From Tepidibacter sp. (GTDB lineage Bacteria; Bacillota; Clostridia; Peptostreptococcales; Peptostreptococcaceae): a stretch of DNA of 47,441 bases. The translations under genes were made by a program, and so were the position numbers. Below the pieces are notes generated by a model. It ran no database searches. It was not told where the DNA came from and saw only the letters and a program-made list of their open reading frames with translations. Position 1 is the stretch's first letter. Every line of letters starts with the position of its first letter. The stretch lies in the NCBI RefSeq assembly GCF_025210165.1, contig NZ_JAOASI010000021.1, positions 1 through 47,441 of the forward strand, written 5' to 3'. Shown piece after piece: positions 9,801 to 17,825 of the stretch.

Positions 9801-11216
9801 TATAAGAAGAAAGAAGAGCAAAACAAAAGTTTAGGGGAAGCTATTCATAAAATGGAGATTAATATAGCCGAGATAGAAAGAGAAATTAAAGTGCTTATTA
9901 CTGGATTGAATAATAAGGGAAAATTAGAAAGAGAATTAATAAAAGGTAATTTTGAGTTACGAATTCTATCTCAAAAAGATAAATTAGAAGAGTTGAATGG
10001 AAACAAAAAAGACAATGAAAAGGATATAGATATAGTAAAAGAGTCATTAATAAGAGTGGAATCTAAGCTTGAAATGAAAATAGCGGATATATCTGCTCAA
10101 ATGGATAATAAAAGCTTTATTGTTGATGATGACGGTGATATTAAAGTAATAATAGCTTCATATATTGAAAAATATTCAAATACACAAAAAGAGTTAAGAA
10201 ATATAATTAAGATGTTTCGTAGAGCAAATGATACTATTCAGAAGCAGTATACTCAATCATCTAATAAAACAATAGTAGAAGCACTTAAAGGTATTCAAGT
10301 GCAAATGGAAGGATTATCAAGAACTTATGATAAATACTATCATTTAGTAGAGCGGATAGGTTTCAACATTAATCAATTAGACAATATGCTAAAATTAATG
10401 CATAGTAAGATTGAGAAAATAGAGCAAAACAAGATGGATTTAGTTGAACATGGTTATATAGAAGCGATGAGGATTTATAATGAACTTCCAAAAATTGTTG
10501 ACAATTCGACAATTGATATTGATGGTGTAAGACGAAAAATTCTTGATATTCAATATAGTAAAATTCAGGATGATGAGATTGCTAAAGAGAAGATATCAAA
10601 TTATATTCAGCTTTGTTTGAGTGATATTACAGAAAATATTAAAAATGATGTTGAAGAAAGTAAAATTCAAAGAAATATTGAGAAGTATGTTTCATCAAAA
10701 GAATTACTTACTACTATAAGTAATCTTGAAGAATGTAAGATTAAGGCATACAAGGTTGATATTAACGTTAAAAATAGAAAGATGATGGATTGGGAAGAAA
10801 TCATAGTTAAGAATTCTGGAGGAGAGAAATTTGTTGCATACTTCTCATTACTGGTTGCATTAATTTCATATAGTAGGAAAAATGTGAATGATTTAGAAGT
10901 ATTTAAAAAAAGAGAAGAAAGTAAAGTACTAATTATGGACAATCCATTTGGTCCTATAACATCTGGCCATCTATTAAAACCAATGTTTGACATTGCAAAA
11001 AAATATGATACTCAATTAATTTGTTTATCAGACATAAAAGAAGGTGCGGTCATTAATAGTTTTAATTTAGTCTATAACATTAAAATTAGAGAAAATATGA
11101 TGAAACAAGAGTTTTTAGAGATCAATGAACAAAATATAGCTAATCTAAAATTTAGTGAAAAACTAGAGAAAGTATACTTATATTCATATGCTCAACAAAG
11201 GAGTTTATTCGAGTAG
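6810..11216 (+). CDS. jetC: Wadjet protein JetC, SMC/MukB-like ATPase
   Basis: Protein of 1468 residues, the motor of the Wadjet complex. The N-terminal head carries a Walker A of the form NGGGKS (residues 38-43) after GENALFSLA. Two very long coiled coils follow (about 270-620 and 740-1200), separated by a less charged hinge-like region around 630-720. The C-terminal head has the ABC signature NSGGEKF near residue 1336 and Walker B VLIMDNPFG near 1373. All ATPase motifs look intact. It is the last gene of the operon, abutting jetB. The N-terminus (MPKINRIRITNF) matches the style of type II JetC. Known family role: loop extrusion that senses small circular DNA. Confidence 0.93.
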   Translation: MPKINRIRITNFTYNKRNIVDEIFNLYDGENALFSLANGGGKSVLVQTIMQPILPKAKLLNRKFGNFFVGKKDPAYIMIEWKLDDAAGYLLTGIAISTSVNYSANSEEDNNSLRYFTFIHPYLEGNPFDIKHIPIAREHNNGISIVPYNEIKKVLKNESGKSSHDILLFNSSKDQQRDYERNLASYSISRNEWKDLMIRINQAEHGVSEVFSTCKNSRQVMEQWIIKYIEKVLDKSTEGDLSDHQKLERLMAEVAYTLVENENHIRDYEDIKEFIKNLNIIEKRAEEVLNKIDIEETVRDQLVSACHYLCKKRAKAESANKQFDLKIKECQKEIEHIQLEEKSFEIYKAEDEVDQLKEKFNIQKTNREYIEEELKNINREIVLQDGARNYTLLIGKLKVKAKLLEDLNSASKSEKELMDRMNQVKYSLREIYNNQIKLNKSELENHSKDLEKEEYKLGKLKETQKNYNKEIAKLSSEKGKLEEQIGSFVEYEKKTLCEIKVELHRNPLIHELDKDEIEEIEGNFNKQQAHLEKTLNKKETRQLTLKADIKTIQFLLEELNKTSNELTIRMTETNNIIDTIKKEKKVMKELILKYLNDKYDVYQKKELLNELNVTKNRWEKQHFNLQADIQESTKMIEGIQESISYIPATLVNVLKENNISFFTGEKYLKEQPINRRKEIVMKNPLLPYGLIVTEKEYTLISSLLKDVNLISLVPLFTYDNKEKNLEELPLDILKNAKLLTMEEDTLLTYIETIQQNMYKKTDQIEQMKQTIKSLSDSIKIVEDFQWTQESVQQVYQTLGRYKARLEENSANIMEQKNSLKCFNNEIEQNLNQIGDIKEEIRNLDNNNKLFKEYLVRNEVYINNIRKMNEIINSIAKKNNQLEEYEKEQINLNSKISRLNDEIRTKQGSLKSYNEKYKSVSGAYKVDVLEEEEEILEGKLESYENKRTNNVSELEKQIKLIDIDTENYRDAIHRIGLREEECRAVQYNQETERKLKASYKKKEEQNKSLGEAIHKMEINIAEIEREIKVLITGLNNKGKLERELIKGNFELRILSQKDKLEELNGNKKDNEKDIDIVKESLIRVESKLEMKIADISAQMDNKSFIVDDDGDIKVIIASYIEKYSNTQKELRNIIKMFRRANDTIQKQYTQSSNKTIVEALKGIQVQMEGLSRTYDKYYHLVERIGFNINQLDNMLKLMHSKIEKIEQNKMDLVEHGYIEAMRIYNELPKIVDNSTIDIDGVRRKILDIQYSKIQDDEIAKEKISNYIQLCLSDITENIKNDVEESKIQRNIEKYVSSKELLTTISNLEECKIKAYKVDINVKNRKMMDWEEIIVKNSGGEKFVAYFSLLVALISYSRKNVNDLEVFKKREESKVLIMDNPFGPITSGHLLKPMFDIAKKYDTQLICLSDIKEGAVINSFNLVYNIKIRENMMKQEFLEINEQNIANLKFSEKLEKVYLYSYAQQRSLFE

Positions 11217-11365
11217 GATGGATTAATATATAAAAGATGAAGAGTTTAACTGATACAGACTAATCTGTTACCTAAAAATATGGATTCTATATTTGTCCTA
11301 ACTTGACACCATCATACGTAAGAAATAGCAACGGTTTCAGGTTTTGTAAAAAATAAAAAAATGTT

Positions 11366-11410
11366 ATTTGCCACCCATTTGCCACCGCAAGATTTTATTG
11401 GGTGGCAAAT
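11366..11410 (-). terminator. Repeat-built terminator of the integrase gene
   Basis: Stem 11366-11376 pairs with 11400-11410 (ATTTGCCACCC/GGGTGGCAAAT). Read on the minus strand it follows the integrase stop at once and is succeeded by a T-rich run. A second copy of ATTTGCCACC (11377-11386) sits in tandem inside the loop and can pair alternatively. Such TTTGCCACC repeats next to integrase 3' ends may also belong to the attachment region. Confidence 0.6.
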
Positions 11411-12111
11411 TAGTTTTGAGATACTAACATTTCTTCAAACTTATCAACACTATCTTGCTTGAGTTTTAAAGTAACATGTGAATAAGTATCAGCAGTAGTG
11501 GAAAGTTTACTATGACCTAATCTTGTTTGAATATCTTTTAAATTTGCACCAGACTCTAGAATCATAGTAGCATGAGTATGTCTTAAAGAATGGAAATTAT
11601 AATTAATTCCAAGTTCATAATTCACAACTCTACTCAAATATTTTAAACTATCTGTGGATATTAAATCCCCATTTTCTTTAGTACAAATTAAATCAGCACT
11701 ATTATATAGATTATCTGCTTTTTCAAACTTATACATAGTATTATTATAGTAAATTCCATACTTAAGTCTATTTTCTAATTGAGATTTTCTATGTTTTTTA
11801 AGAATATCAATCGATGTTTTACCTATAAGAATTTCTCTTTGAGAAGAATTTGATTTAGGCGTATCAAAGCACCATTCCATACCTTTCTTGAAAATAGATT
11901 TTTCAACTTTTATTTTGCCATGGCTAAGATCTACACAATCCCAAGTAAGGCCACATACTTCTGCAGCTCTCATTCCCGTATGAAATGCAATTTGTAAAGG
12001 AATATAAAAATTACTTCCTTCTGGAAATCTATTTATTATATTCTTAAAATCAGTTAAAGATATAACCTTTAGATCTTCTTTATCTTTTTTAATATTGTTG
12101 TATTTAGGCAT
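11410..12111 (-). pseudogene. Tyrosine integrase, C-terminal catalytic part
   Basis: Carries the catalytic domain of a phage/ICE tyrosine recombinase: first arginine in HTGMRAAEVCGLTW, the box HSLRHTHATMILESG with H-x-x-R, a further histidine in LGHSKLSTTADTYSH, and the nucleophile tyrosine in TYSHVT. The preceding fragment (12121-12597) is in the same frame, and only a TAA codon at 12121-12123 separates them, so this is one gene cut by a nonsense mutation. An internal ATG at 12111 could allow separate translation of this half, but no good ribosome site is seen for it. Probably the inactive integrase of a lost prophage or ICE. Confidence 0.88.
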
Positions 12112-12120
12112 AGAAACATA

Positions 12121-12591
12121 TTATATTGGATTTTGTTTGATAAATTGATATGGATGTATAGCTGCTTTTAATGCACCAGATAACACACCGTAAAAATTAG
12201 ATAGAGTATTTTTAGAAAAACCATTTCTATATTTTTCGTTTAAGAATTCCTGAAGTATTGAAGGTGTTAATGATTTTAATTTGTAAATACCTAGATTTGG
12301 TTTTATGTGATTGTTTATTATGCGTTTATAAGATACTTGAGTATTATATTTACAGTTTATTAAAACATATTCTTTAAACCAATAATCAAAGTAATCAGAT
12401 ACACTTATATTACTTTCATTAACTGTAGAACCGCATTTATCAAACTCATCTAAAGCTTTTCTTAGGGCTACAAGAGCTTCTTTCTTGGTTTTACCTCCTT
12501 TTCTTTCAATCTTTTTTCTTTTACCATCAACTTTGCCAGCTTCGAAATAATAGTACCAAGTGTTCCCCCTTTTTCTTACACCACCTTGCAT
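12121..12591 (-). pseudogene. Tyrosine integrase, N-terminal part ended by ochre codon
   Basis: N-terminal arm-binding domain (MQGGVRKRGNTWYYYFEAGK, AP2-like three-strand sheet) and SAM-like core-binding domain of the same integrase. The ATG at 12591 has GAGGAGGA 8 nt upstream and is preferred over TTG at 12597. The frame ends with FIKQNPI and TAA, then continues in the same frame with YVSMPKY into the catalytic half. One base change (CAA to TAA, glutamine to stop) explains the break. Confidence 0.85.
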
Positions 12592-12637
12592 TTTCAAATC
12601 CTCCTCTCGAATGTATGTTCTGTGAAACCTTCTAAAA

Positions 12638-12661
12638 AAAGAGCAGTTTTTTCTGCTCTTT
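12638..12661. terminator. Hairpin upstream of integrase
   Basis: Nine-bp stem AAAGAGCAG/CTGCTCTTT (12638-12646 and 12653-12661) with a T6 loop. It lies 45 nt before the integrase start and could terminate a vanished upstream gene on the minus strand, such as an excisionase. The region 12662-12906 holds no gene that I can support, only AT-rich sequence. Confidence 0.5.
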
Positions 12662-12906
12662 AATTATTATATTTTAGTTTCTATATCTATAATATACTAA
12701 ATCATAAAATATTACTCAATAGAAATAGATATAAAAAATTCTATTAAATTTTTAAAACTTAATGTATAAAAGAATTTAACAATATGATAAGATTTGTTTA
12801 CATATAAGGGATAAAAAGGTAAAATCTAAATATTTAAGGAAAGATGACTATCAAATGAAAGAACACTTAAAAATATAAGTACAATTATGTTAGGAGTGTA
12901 AAAATA

Positions 12907-13731
12907 ATGACGATTAAATCGAGAAAATTACAACTTACAAAACACCAACTAGATCTAGATGAATTTTTGAATGGATTAAAAGAAAAACCCTATGTAATGT
13001 ATCCGAAAGAATATAGTGAATATATGGGCTTAGGGATAACTTCAATTTTTCTATCTTCAATACCATTAATCATATTTTTGCCCGAATTAAAAAAATCTTA
13101 TAGTACGGGTTCCATGCCAGATGGTTTTTATTTTGTAATACTGATAACAATAATGATGTATAGTATCTTTTCGAGTTATATTATTAATATAATTGGTCTT
13201 ATTACAAGAAGAATAAAGATAGAACTTGGAGAAAATTATGTGAAATTCAGAGGCACTATAAGAACAAGAACTATTTATATTAATGATATTAAATCAATCA
13301 CTGAAAAACATGTTTATAGACATCAAAAAATGACCAATGTACATATAAAAAGAAGGAAAGACTATTCAAATAAAAGCAATAGAATCATTTGTTTTCAAGC
13401 TTGGTGGTTTGATGAAAAGGATATGAGAAAATTATTTCAGCATATAAATACGTATAATAGAAGAACAAAAGCTAAAAAGCTAATAGATGATCAAGGTATT
13501 AATATTACAGATTTTAATGGGAAACTTTTTCAAAACAATATGTTTGTATATGATGAAATGCATAATACATACATATGTCCAAATAAAAAGAAATTAATAC
13601 CTACCTCTGGCAAAACTACAACGGGAAAACAAATATATTCTTCTATCGATTACATTTGTGCAGGTTGTCAACTTAAAGAAAAATGTTTAAAGCCTAATAA
13701 AAAAGTAAGGATTATAGCTAAAAAAAATTAA
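12907..13731 (+). CDS. Chimeric protein: membrane/PH-like domain fused to IS1182-type transposase fragment
   Basis: Protein of 274 residues. Residues 40-60 and 73-99 form two membrane helices. Residues 101-182 look like a bacterial PH-type domain (RIKIELGENYVKFRG to FQHINTY), as in YcxB-like membrane proteins of unknown function. From about residue 200 the text changes to the pattern of IS1182-family transposases: FVYDEMHNTYICPNKKKL, then CAGCQLKEKC with paired cysteines. That is the linker found before the second half of the DDE domain, but catalytic residues are absent. So it looks like a membrane protein whose 3' end was replaced by transposase sequence near base 13500. The start ATG at 12907 has TAGGAGTG upstream. 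Whether it is functional is unknown. Confidence 0.65.
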   Translation: MTIKSRKLQLTKHQLDLDEFLNGLKEKPYVMYPKEYSEYMGLGITSIFLSSIPLIIFLPELKKSYSTGSMPDGFYFVILITIMMYSIFSSYIINIIGLITRRIKIELGENYVKFRGTIRTRTIYINDIKSITEKHVYRHQKMTNVHIKRRKDYSNKSNRIICFQAWWFDEKDMRKLFQHINTYNRRTKAKKLIDDQGINITDFNGKLFQNNMFVYDEMHNTYICPNKKKLIPTSGKTTTGKQIYSSIDYICAGCQLKEKCLKPNKKVRIIAKKN

Positions 13732-13759
13732 CAGTATCTATCTAAGGTACTGTTTTTTT
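13730..13759 (+). terminator. Terminator after the chimeric membrane gene
   Basis: Stem AACAGTA (13730-13736) with TACTGTT (13748-13754), followed by a run of T. It starts at the stop codon of the preceding gene. Confidence 0.65.
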
Positions 13760-13861
13760 GTATTATAAGATTATAAATAAGAGTAAAAGTAAAATTTGTA
13801 AAATAATAAATGTTACAATTAGCAAATATAGACATAAACAAAATAGGGAGGGGGAGTTGTT

Positions 13862-14398
13862 CTGGATAAACTGTTTATCACACTATGCGAAAGATATCAT
13901 TCGAAAATTTTAAAATACCTCTATTATTCAATAGGAAATATAGAAGATGCTAAAGATCTTACTCAAGAAGTATTTGTTATTGTCTATAATCATATAGAGG
14001 AACTACAAAATCATGAAAATATAGGTGGATTTATTTATCAAACAGCAAAATATTTAGCGGCTAATTTTAAAAGAAAAGCTCTTAAAAAAACTTTAAATGA
14101 AACTTCGATTAACATGGAGGTAGGGGGTACAGAGTCAGATTTATATGAAAAACTTATGATGATTTACGACAGTAAAATAGATGAAAGTCAGTATGTAGAT
14201 AATGTAATATTAATGCTTTCAGAAGAGAAACAGCAGCTCTATAGATTCTATTATATTGAAAATAAAACTTATAAAGAGATTGCTAAAATACTCAATGTTA
14301 ATCAAGCAAGTTTACGTATGAAATATGTGAGACTAAGACGTGAAATAAAAAAATTAACACATTACATAGCTAAAGAAAAATTTGTTGCAAATGATTAA
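13862..14398 (+). CDS. ECF-type RNA polymerase sigma factor, apparent CTG start
   Basis: Sigma-70 family factor of 178 residues. Region 2 lies at residues 8-50 (ILKYLYYSIGNIEDAKDLTQ then EVFVIVYNHI) and region 4 at about 120-165 (ETYKEIAKIL-like helix-turn-helix: NKTYKEIAKILNVNQASLR). The reading frame has a TAG at 13844 and no ATG, GTG or TTG between it and the conserved N-terminus. The only fitting start is CTG at 13862 (CTG GAT AAA CTG), 7 nt after AGGGAGGGGG. An ATG at 14114 would remove all of region 2. The next gene, 36 nt on, is a DUF4367 anti-sigma-like membrane protein, so the pair forms a standard signalling unit. Confidence 0.8.
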   Translation: MDKLFITLCERYHSKILKYLYYSIGNIEDAKDLTQEVFVIVYNHIEELQNHENIGGFIYQTAKYLAANFKRKALKKTLNETSINMEVGGTESDLYEKLMMIYDSKIDESQYVDNVILMLSEEKQQLYRFYYIENKTYKEIAKILNVNQASLRMKYVRLRREIKKLTHYIAKEKFVAND

Positions 14399-14434
14399 AT
14401 ATGAGTTTAATCCTAATAAAAAGGAGGATATCTA

Positions 14435-15298
14435 ATGAAAGAAAATTCAAAAACCAATTCAAAGTATAAAGATATAAATAGCAAGCTTGATGAGGCTATT
14501 GATAGTATGGATATGTTTGAAATTGAAGTACAACTTGAAAAATTATCGAATAAAGAGGAATTTCCTTATGAAATAGAAGATAGTAAGTTTTTTGCTAAAA
14601 GGATTATAAAACAAAGTAAGAAAGGAAATGGGAGTATGAGAAGAAACGTAAAAAAATCAGGAATCCTAGTAGCGTGTTTAGTACTAACAATAGGTGTAAC
14701 TGTAGCTTATGGAACAGGATTATTTAAAAACTTTAAATTTTACAATGAAAAAACAACAGTTGAAATAAGAACAAATCAGAATATAAGCGAAGAAGAGGCA
14801 GAGAGGATTGCAAAAGAAGCAGAAGACGATTATAATTCTCCATCTACAGAAGATACAACTGAGAAAGATACGAAAAAGATTTTTTCTAGCATAAAAGAAG
14901 TTGAAGAAACTATAGGTATGCAAATTACGTTACCTTCGTATATCCCAGAAGATTTTCAAATGGAAAAAGATATAATGGTTTATAATACACGTGGCGATAA
15001 TCACAACATATATATAACTTATATGTCAAGTGAGAAAGAAGATCGATTACTAGGAATTACAACAATAACACGAAATCAACCTGAAGATAGCACGATTATT
15101 ACGGTAACCGATGCGGTTCATAAAAATGATTATAAAACACCATCTGGGACTAAATATTCAATATTAGAGGAAGATGAAGCCATTATTGCGACAACGGATA
15201 TTAGCAATGTACAGTATGCCTTGATTTTTATGGGAGTTAATGAAGAGGAGATGCATAAAGTGATTAATAGTACTGATCTAAGTGGATATATAAAATAA
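14435..15298 (+). CDS. Anti-sigma-like membrane protein with DUF4367 domain
   Basis: Protein of 287 residues, led by AAAAAGGAGG. A cytoplasmic N-terminal part of about 72 residues, one membrane helix at 75-95 (GILVACLVLTIGVTVAYGTG), an acidic linker with EEAERIAKEAEDDY, and an outer DUF4367-type domain from about 150 (IGMQITLPSYIPEDFQ to the end). This layout, directly behind an ECF sigma factor, is that of an anti-sigma factor or co-regulator. The N-terminal part presumably holds the sigma factor at the membrane. The signal it senses is unknown. Confidence 0.8.
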   Translation: MKENSKTNSKYKDINSKLDEAIDSMDMFEIEVQLEKLSNKEEFPYEIEDSKFFAKRIIKQSKKGNGSMRRNVKKSGILVACLVLTIGVTVAYGTGLFKNFKFYNEKTTVEIRTNQNISEEEAERIAKEAEDDYNSPSTEDTTEKDTKKIFSSIKEVEETIGMQITLPSYIPEDFQMEKDIMVYNTRGDNHNIYITYMSSEKEDRLLGITTITRNQPEDSTIITVTDAVHKNDYKTPSGTKYSILEEDEAIIATTDISNVQYALIFMGVNEEEMHKVINSTDLSGYIK

Positions 15299-15401
15299 AG
15301 TATATATAAGACTAAAAATTGCTTTATATACGGTTACTTATGTTACATATAAAGAATTTAAGACTATATAAAATAGAATTATCAATATTATAGGAAACTT
15401 A

Positions 15402-15431
15402 AACCCCTTCTGGAGTATATAAGAAGGGGTT
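15402..15431 (+). terminator. Rho-independent terminator of the sigma/anti-sigma operon
   Basis: Ten-bp stem AACCCCTTCT (15402-15411) and AGAAGGGGTT (15422-15431), followed by ATTTTTATATTTT. Typical intrinsic terminator. Confidence 0.85.
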
Positions 15432-15509
15432 ATTTTTATATTTTCTAAAAAGATATTAGCATTAGATAATACATGCTTTTAATATTATTTTCATAGTTCT
15501 TATTATTAA

Positions 15510-15920
15510 TTACAATGTACTAAGGAGTATAACATCTTTGTATATAGTATGACTAAGAATATTTTTATCAAGTAATCCAAATTTACTTAAATCACCCATT
15601 ATAGGTTGTGAAAATTCAATAGTATCTATTTTAGATCCATAAGGGTTGTTATCTGTAGACTCCTTAATCGATAAATTTTCAAAGAAAAGATCTATGTCTT
15701 TTGATTCCTCAAGTTCATCATCACAAGAAACTATATTTTTATATCCTTTCAGTGTAATTAGCTTATCTTCATTAAGAAACCATTTAAATAATATAATATC
15801 GTAGTATAGTGGTCTTATGTAAGCTATAAACCCCATTCCTTCTTCGGTAAATCCAATAATTGTATCTTCAAAATTATCATAATAAAATATGTCTGATGAC
15901 CATAAACCTATTAAATTCAT
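15510..15920 (-). CDS. Hypothetical protein, 136 residues
   Basis: I do not recognise this gene. The N-terminus (MNLIGLWSSDI, then GFTEEGMGFIAYI and FKWFLNEDKLITLKGYK) has alternating hydrophobic strands that would suit a small beta-barrel or lipocalin-like fold, which is only a guess from pattern. It has no signal peptide or membrane helix and is acidic. A GGAG site lies 8-10 nt before the ATG. It begins 15 nt after the stop of the upstream gene on the same strand, so the two form an operon. A two-gene unit of unknown small proteins inside an island may be a toxin/immunity or defence pair; this is speculation. Confidence 0.7.
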   Translation of the reverse strand: MNLIGLWSSDIFYYDNFEDTIIGFTEEGMGFIAYIRPLYYDIILFKWFLNEDKLITLKGYKNIVSCDDELEESKDIDLFFENLSIKESTDNNPYGSKIDTIEFSQPIMGDLSKFGLLDKNILSHTIYKDVILLSTL

Positions 15921-15935
15921 TATTTTTTCTCCAAT

Positions 15936-16589
15936 CTATTTTTTTGAACCTATTATTATATTATCTATTGTTTTTAAAGTAGAAGTATCCCAAGGGTATA
16001 AATCAGGTTGATTTATCCAAGACTGAGATAATTCAAGGAAGTCAGTATCGTTAGCAATAGGATAGAAAAAATTCAATAATATATCTTTTAGCATATTCCA
16101 TTCTTTATCAATATTATTTGGAATATAGTTTTTATTATATAAATAATTCAATGTGTACTGTCTATCTACTGGTGGTATTAAATTAGGTAAAAAATGAGCC
16201 ATAACTTTTGTATTTCCTACTAAACTTATATTACTTTTCATAACACAGATATTTTTGAAAATGTACTCAATTTGTTCTAAAACCGTTTCGTTTATAGTTT
16301 TAAATGAGTATTGTTTTAAAAATTGGATTCTCTCCTTTATATTTAAAATACTTTCTTTAAAAACATCAAATTCAATCATTTTTGCTCCTGTTGGACCCAT
16401 TCTATGCATACCCCAAGACGTTAAAACAGCATATACATATTCTATACTGTTTTCAAGGTCATTAGTATTTAAAACCTCTAATGCACGTTTATGAAAATAT
16501 AAACTTGGACCAGTAAATGTTTTTTGATTATAAAAAGTTTTATGATAGGATTTAGCGTTTTTTAAAATATCGTCTCTTTTATTATGCAA
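15936..16589 (-). CDS. Conserved hypothetical protein with WGMHRMGP and PPVDRQYTL motifs
   Basis: About 217 residues from the TTG at 16589, chosen because AAGGAGG ends 8 nt before it; the upstream TTG at 16607 would place that site inside the gene. Conserved-looking motifs are YAVLTSWGMHRMGPTGAKM near residue 65 and VGNTKVMAHFLPNLIPPVDR near 140, which recall a widespread family of unknown function. No membrane segment is seen. It is the first gene of a two-gene operon with the 136-residue protein. No reaction can be assigned. Confidence 0.72.
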   Translation of the reverse strand: MHNKRDDILKNAKSYHKTFYNQKTFTGPSLYFHKRALEVLNTNDLENSIEYVYAVLTSWGMHRMGPTGAKMIEFDVFKESILNIKERIQFLKQYSFKTINETVLEQIEYIFKNICVMKSNISLVGNTKVMAHFLPNLIPPVDRQYTLNYLYNKNYIPNNIDKEWNMLKDILLNFFYPIANDTDFLELSQSWINQPDLYPWDTSTLKTIDNIIIGSKK

Positions 16590-16766
16590 AGTTAATTCCT
16601 CCTTCAAATGAGATTAATGTATACATATATACAATGATGCTAATATGACTAAATAAGAATTCTTCGATTATATATACTTAATTATAGATATGTAAAATCC
16701 TGCTAAGTTATTACAAAATAATACAAAATAGACTCAGTTTATGGGAATATATACCTAAAAATTAAA

Positions 16767-16797
16767 CTATGAAAGTGCAAAAACACTTCAATAATTT
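16767..16797 (+). repeat. Left terminal inverted repeat of the IS
   Basis: CTATGAAAGTGCA at 16767-16779 followed by AAAACACTTCAA matches the reverse complement of 19588-19618 except for a middle AAAA/TTTT swap and a few bases. These repeats mark the ends of the insertion sequence that now holds the group II intron. No clear target duplication was found. Confidence 0.65.
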
Positions 16798-16887
16798 TCC
16801 ATTAAAATAAATTAAAAAAAACATTTATGCAAAACCTTGTTATAATTAAGTTCCTACACAAAAAACATAACAGGTGGTGTTGCATAA

Positions 16888-17208
16888 ATGTTTCAGAACT
16901 TAATTATAGCAAATGAATTAACATTAGACAAATTTTTAAAAGAACTAAAATATGACTTATATCTTACAAAACCACAGATGAATCATATGAAAAATATAGT
17001 GAAATCAATGTTTATGAATAGTTATACTGGTAAAATAAATGATATTTCTAAATTTTTATCACCTAGACATAGAACTAGCATTACAAGATTTTTATCTAAT
17101 TCATCATGGGATGAATCTCTGATATTTAATTCTTTAAAAAACAAGGTAATAGATTTAATCTGGTCTAGATTAAAACAAACAAATAAACCTATATATAATT
17201 ATCGATGA
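16888..17208 (+). pseudogene. IS4/IS701-like transposase, N-terminal fragment
   Basis: N-terminal 106 residues of a DDE transposase with typical NDISKFLSPRHRTSITRFL helices. Translation leaves the family sequence at KPIYNY, where one extra base around 17197 (or loss of two) shifts the frame. The next frame continues with IIDDTISEK, which contains the first catalytic aspartates. The ATG follows AGGTGGTG. Broken, so a pseudogene. Confidence 0.85.
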
Positions 17209-17825
17209 TACTATTTCAGAAAAAACTAAGCCCTCGTCAAAGGCTGTAAATCCAATTGAAAAGTGCTCCTTTCATAACTCACACTTAAAGAAAAAAACTG
17301 TTTATGGTCATCAAATTGTACTTGCTTTACTTTCTTGTGATGGTTTGGTTTTACCGTATTGCATAGAAATTTATGATAAAAATAATATGAGTAAAATAGC
17401 GATAGCTTCTAATATAATTAAATCGCTTCCAAGTCCAGTTAATAAAGGATATGTTCTTTGCGATAGCTGGTATAGTTGTAAAGAAATATTTGGTGCATCA
17501 ACTGAATCAGGATATACATATATCGGAGCTATAAAAACAAACAGAGTAATCTATCCAAATGGTCACGAACGATTAGGGGCTAAGCTTAATAGATATGCTC
17601 GTAGTTTAAATAAAGAAGTCTTCGGCTTAGTCACCGTTAAAGATAAACAGTACTATATTTACAACTACGTTGGCAAATTAAATGATATGAAAAAGGTATC
17701 AATAGTATTAAGCTATCCTAAAGATTCATTTCGTAAAGAAGGCTGTTTAAAAGCATTTATCTCATTAGATACATCAGTATCAATTTTAGATATATTAAAT
17801 CACTATATTGATAGATGGGTAATAG
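17198..17825 (+). pseudogene. IS4/IS701-like transposase, middle fragment interrupted by intron
   Basis: Frame continuing from the frameshift: IIDDTISEKTKPSS (first D), KGYVLCDSWYSCKEIFG (second D) and AFISLDTSVSILDILNHY, then IDRW, where the last catalytic glutamate would follow. At 17826 the family sequence stops and GTGTGCCCAG begins, the hallmark 5' end of a group II intron. Codons after that point (GVPRKGYLIHP) are intron sequence, not transposase. Its remaining tail is at 19497-19562. Confidence 0.85.

Noticed and set aside
14114-14398. Short sigma factor starting at ATG 14114
   Set aside because: The frame upstream encodes a clear sigma region 2, so the 94-residue form is only the C-terminal part of the real gene.
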